From: Candidatus Omnitrophota bacterium
GTDB lineage: Bacteria > Omnitrophota > Gorgyraeia > Tantalellales > Tantalellaceae
Direction of reading: 5' to 3'
DNA length: 20,524 nt
Assembly (NCBI GenBank): GCA_030631915.1
Contig: DAOVKF010000010.1
Coordinates: 1 to 20,524, forward strand
Shown here: positions 12,001 to 18,000 of the stretch, piece by piece
Numbering within the stretch: position 1 is the first letter of the stretch
How the letters are laid out: the number at the start of each line of letters is the position of its first letter
Translations under genes and position numbers: made by a program
Notes under the pieces: generated by a model
What the model was told of the DNA's origin: nothing
Databases searched by the model: none
What the model saw: only the letters and a program-made list of their open reading frames with translations

Positions 12001-15000
12001 CGGCGTACACCCATCCCCCGGCTGTATGTTCAACCTCAAGGGCGCCCCGATATATCAGCTTCACGTTATCTATGCCCCATGACTCGTTATCCGGATTTTC
12101 GTTCAAAGTGGAGCTAAACTCGAGGTCCAGCGTGTTAGAGCCGCCTGTGTTATCATAGACCACTTCCACGTGCTGGACCCAGTCCTTATAAGAGGAATAC
12201 CCGTATGACGGCGAGCCGGATATCTCCTCGAGCAATCCGCCTTCGTTGCTGGTGTAATTCGTGTGCCTCTGCGTCCATACCCTCTGGCCGTTTATATTCA
12301 GGAACGCATCTTCATTCTCCCAGGTGTCAATGTAGTAATAATCGAACCTTATGGTGACCGGGCCTTTCGTGATATCCTTGAATACTTTGTTGACAGCGAT
12401 GTCTTTGCCGAATTTATTGTAACCTCCCAGTATGGTGGTCCCGTTACAGATATCTGTACGGGCATCCGACCATCCTTCGGCACCTGCCTCAAAATCATCG
12501 GACTGTTCCACCTCGCACATCACGTTGACAGTGCCTCTGTCCACCAGCTCTTTTACCCGGGAATAGGAATATTCTTCACTGTCAACCGTTACACTGCGCC
12601 AGGTTGACGGAGTAAAATCGTCACTTGCGGACAGATCATAACCCCAGGCAGCGGTACCGCTGACAGAGGCATTGTTCGCAAAAACGGTCTTATCGTTCAA
12701 TATATTACCCTCTCCTTCATCAATGCTCCACCATCCCGGGCATGAGGTCGAATAATCGGCCAGGATCGACGGGTCCGCTGCTTCGCGGATAAGGGCCAGT
12801 TCATCCGCTTCCAGCACGCGGTTGAACGCAAAGGCTTCGTCCATGGACCCGAGGAACCAGTCGTCCCCGGTTATCCTCTTTGCCAGAAGCCAGCTGCCGA
12901 ATGCTGAGATATCAAGAACAACCGCGAGGCTCGCCTTTTCCGCTCCGTCCACGTACACCCTGGCGATCGCGCCGTCATAAGTCACGGCATAATCGTGCCT
13001 CGCGGAAACATCGTACCCGATACCCGCGGAGACACTGAACACAGTGCCGGAGCTATCATAACCGCTCAGCACGAGATCATCCGCGCTGTCGTCCCATTGA
13101 AGCGTCAGTTCATTAGCGCCGAGAGTGCCGCCGAAGGTAGAGACAAGCGTCCGGTCGCCGGAAGCGGGATCCGAGAAACCCGTTATTGCCGAAACGCTGA
13201 AAGTGAACCCGCTCATCCCGCCAAGATCGGGTATCTCCGCGTAATCGTCCGTTCCGTTAAAGTCAAGCGCTATATCGTAGAGGCTCACATCGTCCAGCCA
13301 GCCCTTACCCATGCCGGTGTATTCCCCGGCGCCGTCCCTGGCGTATTCCCACCTCAATGTATGCGCGCCTTCAGTGACCAGGAATGTTTCTTCCACGGGA
13401 ATATAGTGCGATATCATTACGTTATCCACGCCCCAGGACTCGTTATACGCGGACTCGTCTAATGTGGAGCCAAAACTGAGCACCAGAGTGCCGGAGCCGC
13501 CCGTGTTATCATAGACGATCTCCCTGTGCTGCACCCAGTCGGCGTATCCGTAGCCGCAGTTGGGTATTCGTTCGAGCAATCCGCCCTCGCTTGAGGTGTA
13601 GGCATGTCTCTGCGTCCATACCCTCTGACCGTTTATCTCCAGGTACGCGTCCTCATTGTTCCAACTGTCGATATAGTAATAATCAAAGCTTATGCGGACC
13701 CCTTCACGCGGGACATTCGTGAACGTCTTGCTGACTGACATGCCCGCGAAATTCCGGTACCCGCCCAGGATAGTGGTCCCGTTGCATACGAACGTGCGCG
13801 TATCCGTCCACCCCTCGGCCCCGGTCTCGAAATCATCGGGAGTATCATTAAGAACAGTCTGACGGGAAATAGCGCCTTTCTCCTGGCCGTCCACATAGAA
13901 CCGGAACACATCTCCCGCCTGTTCGGATTCCAGGCCCCATTCAAATTCCAGGACTTTTGTCTCGTCGGTATGGATATCCTTTTCAAGAACAGAGATCTCT
14001 CCGCCGGCGACATCACCGGTGCGAAGGACAAACCCGCCGGACACGGTCCCGTCTATAAAAAACCCGGCATCGCCGGAAGAAGAGTATCCAAAGGGGCTCA
14101 CCGAAGAGTCGGACAGGACGACGTCTTCCCCGCTGATATTTATGACCCCTGCTGTGATGCCCACGTTCTCGATCTGGCCGTTGATATAAGCCGGTCCGGC
14201 GGAGACGGTGTATACTTCCAGCACGTCTTCGGCGAATACCAGGCCTTCTTCCGTATCCCATATCTCATAAGAATAAAGCGTCTTTACCGCCTGGCTGTCC
14301 GGCACGCTGTCAAAGGCGGCGATGAACTCTTCGGTGTTCATGCGTTTGCCGTTAAAGGTCAGAAAATCCGGGATCTGCGCTTCCACACCGTCTATGGTGA
14401 CGGAATCCGTGAACGCGCTCACGGATCCCACTGTGCCGGATACCCGGACACAGGCGCGTGAGGCTAACGGCACGGGCACGAACGCGATGGTATCATCCAG
14501 AAGCGCGATGAATTCCGCGGGATAAACCCCGTCAGTCGAATAAGCCCCGCCATACGCCATCAGCGTCTTTATCTCGAACGTGCCCGTGATCTCAGCCAGC
14601 CGCACCTTATTGTAAAGCAGGGCAAGATCAATGTTCTCACCGTCAAAAAGCACGGTAGAAGGCCCCTTTACCGTATACCCGCCTATCACCATGACGCCGG
14701 AGGCGATATCCACGTCCGTGACAGCGCCGGAAATTTCCGCGGGACAGCCCCTGGTCGTGAAATCTATGCTTCCGGCCGCCAGTATATTGCCGGTCAAATC
14801 CCCGGAATCGACCCGTGTTACCCCGCCTTCGACTATATATTGCGCAAGCTCTTCATAGCTTATAAGTTCTCCGTTGACATATACGCTGATTGCGTTTGCC
14901 GGCACATACTGGCTAAACCCCTCGCTTTCGATAACACTGCCGTTCTGGATCATCTCGATATCGTCGAGCCACGCGGTATCCTCTCCGGCATCACCTGAAT

Positions 15001-18000
15001 GGAAGAACGGGACACTGGTATCATCGTTATCCTTGGAATATTCCCATGTTACGGTATAACTGCCCGGGGCGAGCGGATACGTCACCTGCTCCCAATCTCT
15101 GTCTTTACCGGAGACCTCCGCTATCAGGACGTCGTATGTGCCATCATTTATGTAACATCTGAAAAAGTCATGATCTTTCTCCGAAGACACTTTCCACCAG
15201 AAACTGACCGAACCCGCTTCCGCCAGAGTGAACTCTCTGGCCATGACGCTGGTCATGCCGGCTGCTACCGGACCGGCCTGCATGGCATAGTCCCCTCCAT
15301 GCACAGTGCCGGACTGGACAAAGAACGGCATGCCGCCTGACTGGAACCCGGCATAACCGAACGGGGTTGCCGGGTCAAGGATGGTTATCCTCGTCGTCTC
15401 TTTATCCTCGATCACAACAGTCGTGGTGCTTTTTGTGGTATATACCGCCGTTACGACCGGCACGGAAAGCCCGGTAATAAAATCAATATCCGGCGCTATA
15501 ACGCATTCTCCGGAACCGGGCACAGCGCCATGTACCTCGCCGCCATTACCCATGCCCGAGTTATCCGCCGCAGTGCCGTCATCGAACGAATAATACGCGA
15601 TAAGGCCGTGTTCTGCGCCGGTCACGCCAACGCTCAGGCGTCTGTGGCTCTCTCCGCCGGACAGGACGCGATCGTAAACCGCCACTTCATCGATCGAGCC
15701 GTGGAAGAAATCACTCGTCGAACTGTCCCATTCCTGCCCTATGCTGTATTTCGCAGCGGAATTCCAGTTGATCTCACCCACCGCGCACACGGCGATTTCA
15801 CGGTCGTCCACTCTGATATCCGCGACCCCTCCACCGGTAACAGATACGGACAGGAAATGCCATTCGCCGTCGTTGTACCCTGAGCCGTATTCACCGGAAA
15901 TCGTCCCGTTACTCACGTATATCCCGCCGTCTATTCCTGTGCTAAGATGGAACACGTTGCCGTTACCAGAGGTATTGGCCGAGAATATCTGATTGCACCA
16001 GTCACCCGAGGGAGTATACGCTGTGTTGAACCACAGGGTCACCGTGAAATCATCGCCTGTGGACAGGTCTCCGCTTAATCCGTTGACAGCGGCATAATCA
16101 TCCTGTCCGTCGAACACCAGAAAATCCATGGTAACGGTCTTTTCATCCATGTGCCAGCCATGGGCGTCCTCTGATATCAAAAGCGGTTCATCCATGGTAA
16201 TGGCCGCGATCACTTCATCCACGGGCAGGACATTCAGCTCAACAGTATCCGGATCGAACGGCAGCGCGTCGGTTATCTCAAGGTCAAACAACGGGACAAC
16301 CTGGTTCAGGCCTATCTCAAGCTCCACAGGATCATAATCGTCCGCTTCAGGGCTCATCTCGAGCCTGAATTCTTCACTCTCCTCCGCGAGCGCGTCCATC
16401 CGGATATTCAGGATCTCACGGGGCTTGACCGGAGCGTCCATGCTGATATCCCACGCAGCGGGATATGTCAGCGCTTCTGTCAATGAAACAGGCGGGAATT
16501 CACAGAGATCAAAGGTATGCTTTTTGCAATTAGCGCAGGGTATATTGATATCATCCACGTAACCGGTGTTCGTGCCGTAATAATATTGATAAGTAGAGCT
16601 GTACTGATAATAATCCCATTTAAGCTCATGAACGCCTTCGGAAAGTGTGTATTCTTTTGTGAACCAGCCGCTCCCGCCTTTGACACCCGCGATCCTGCCC
16701 TGTTCCACGCCGTCGATGAGGAACCTGAGCCAGCTCTTGTAGTACGCGTTGATGTACCACCGGAAACTCACGGTCTGCTCCCCCATGCCCGGAAGGACTG
16801 TCACTGTCTTTGTCATGTACCTGCGGCCGTTAGCGCCGATGTTCTCACTATCAGAAGCGGTGGAACGCGCGTTCCCCACGCCAAGGTGCCAGTCCCCGAG
16901 CGGCTCCATTATCGTGCCGGTAAAGTCATATCTTTCTCTTTCCACCTTCAGGTATTCGAGGTCATCAAGCCACGCGGTATCCAACCCCACAGGCAGCACG
17001 TCATCAGCGTCTTTGGCATATTCCCATCTCAGGACATGCGTGCCGGAAGAGTACGTCCCTGACCATTGTGACCAGTCCTCATCTCCTGATACCGCCGCCT
17101 GTTCATCGCCATCCACGTAGAACCGGAAAAAGTCCTTGCCCGCTTCGGACGACACTTTCCACCAGAAACTGACGTCCCCCTGAAGTATGGTCACGGTCTT
17201 CTCGATCACGCTCTTCCCGCCGTGGCCTATTGCCCCGGCCTGCATCGCGGAACCGCCCGTGGCGCCGGTATAATCACCCGTGACTTCCGGCTGGGCAAAG
17301 AAAGGCGCGTCACCACCGGTCCTGTAGTCCCTTTTCCCTGGCCAATCGAACGCGAAATACTCTTCATAATCATGAATGTCGAACGAGACTTCCGGAACGT
17401 GCGCCGGGCACGGGACAGCAGCCTTCTCGGAAAAATATCCGCTGACGGGATAAGGACCGCTATACATCAACAGGTTATTGGAATTAGCGGAATTGTCCGT
17501 AGCAGTCCCGTCATCAAAAGAATAATACGCCGCAAGGCCGGCCGCTCCGGCGTCAACTTTCTCATACCCGAGGGCCAGGACATCTTCCGGAGAAATGGCA
17601 TAATTGTATATCGCCACCTCGTCAATAGCGCCCTTAAAATACCGGCCGCCTGATCCGTCAAGGTTCTTGCCTATATACAGATACTCCGGATCAGCTATTG
17701 GAGTGCCTCCGGCCGGACCCGAAGCCTGTTCCAGCCCGTTTATGTATGTCTTTGCCGTGATCCCGTCGTTCGTTATGACAACATGGTTCCATTCGTCCCA
17801 TTTTATGGAACCTTTAGGCGTATCCGGCGCTCCAGCGTTGGTGGAAAAATTGTTATGGAACCTGTGATGTATGAACCCGTCACTGTTCAGCCATATGTTG
17901 AAATTCCTCCGCCTTTTCCCGACAATACCTTTCCATGTCTCATCCGGCTTACCGTCAGGCCTTATCCACACTGAAACCGTGTAATTATTGATCATTAATG

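Noticed and set aside
12056..13837. The pair of similar 430-450 bp segments as insertion sequences
   Set aside because: There is no transposase, terminal inverted repeat or interruption of the frame. They encode a structural beta domain.
13690..14261. Short minus-strand frames in other registers (for example 3295-3498, 7450-7722, 13690-14031, 14013-14261)
   Set aside because: They overlap the giant frame out of register and read as low-complexity Arg/Ser-rich sequence without motifs.
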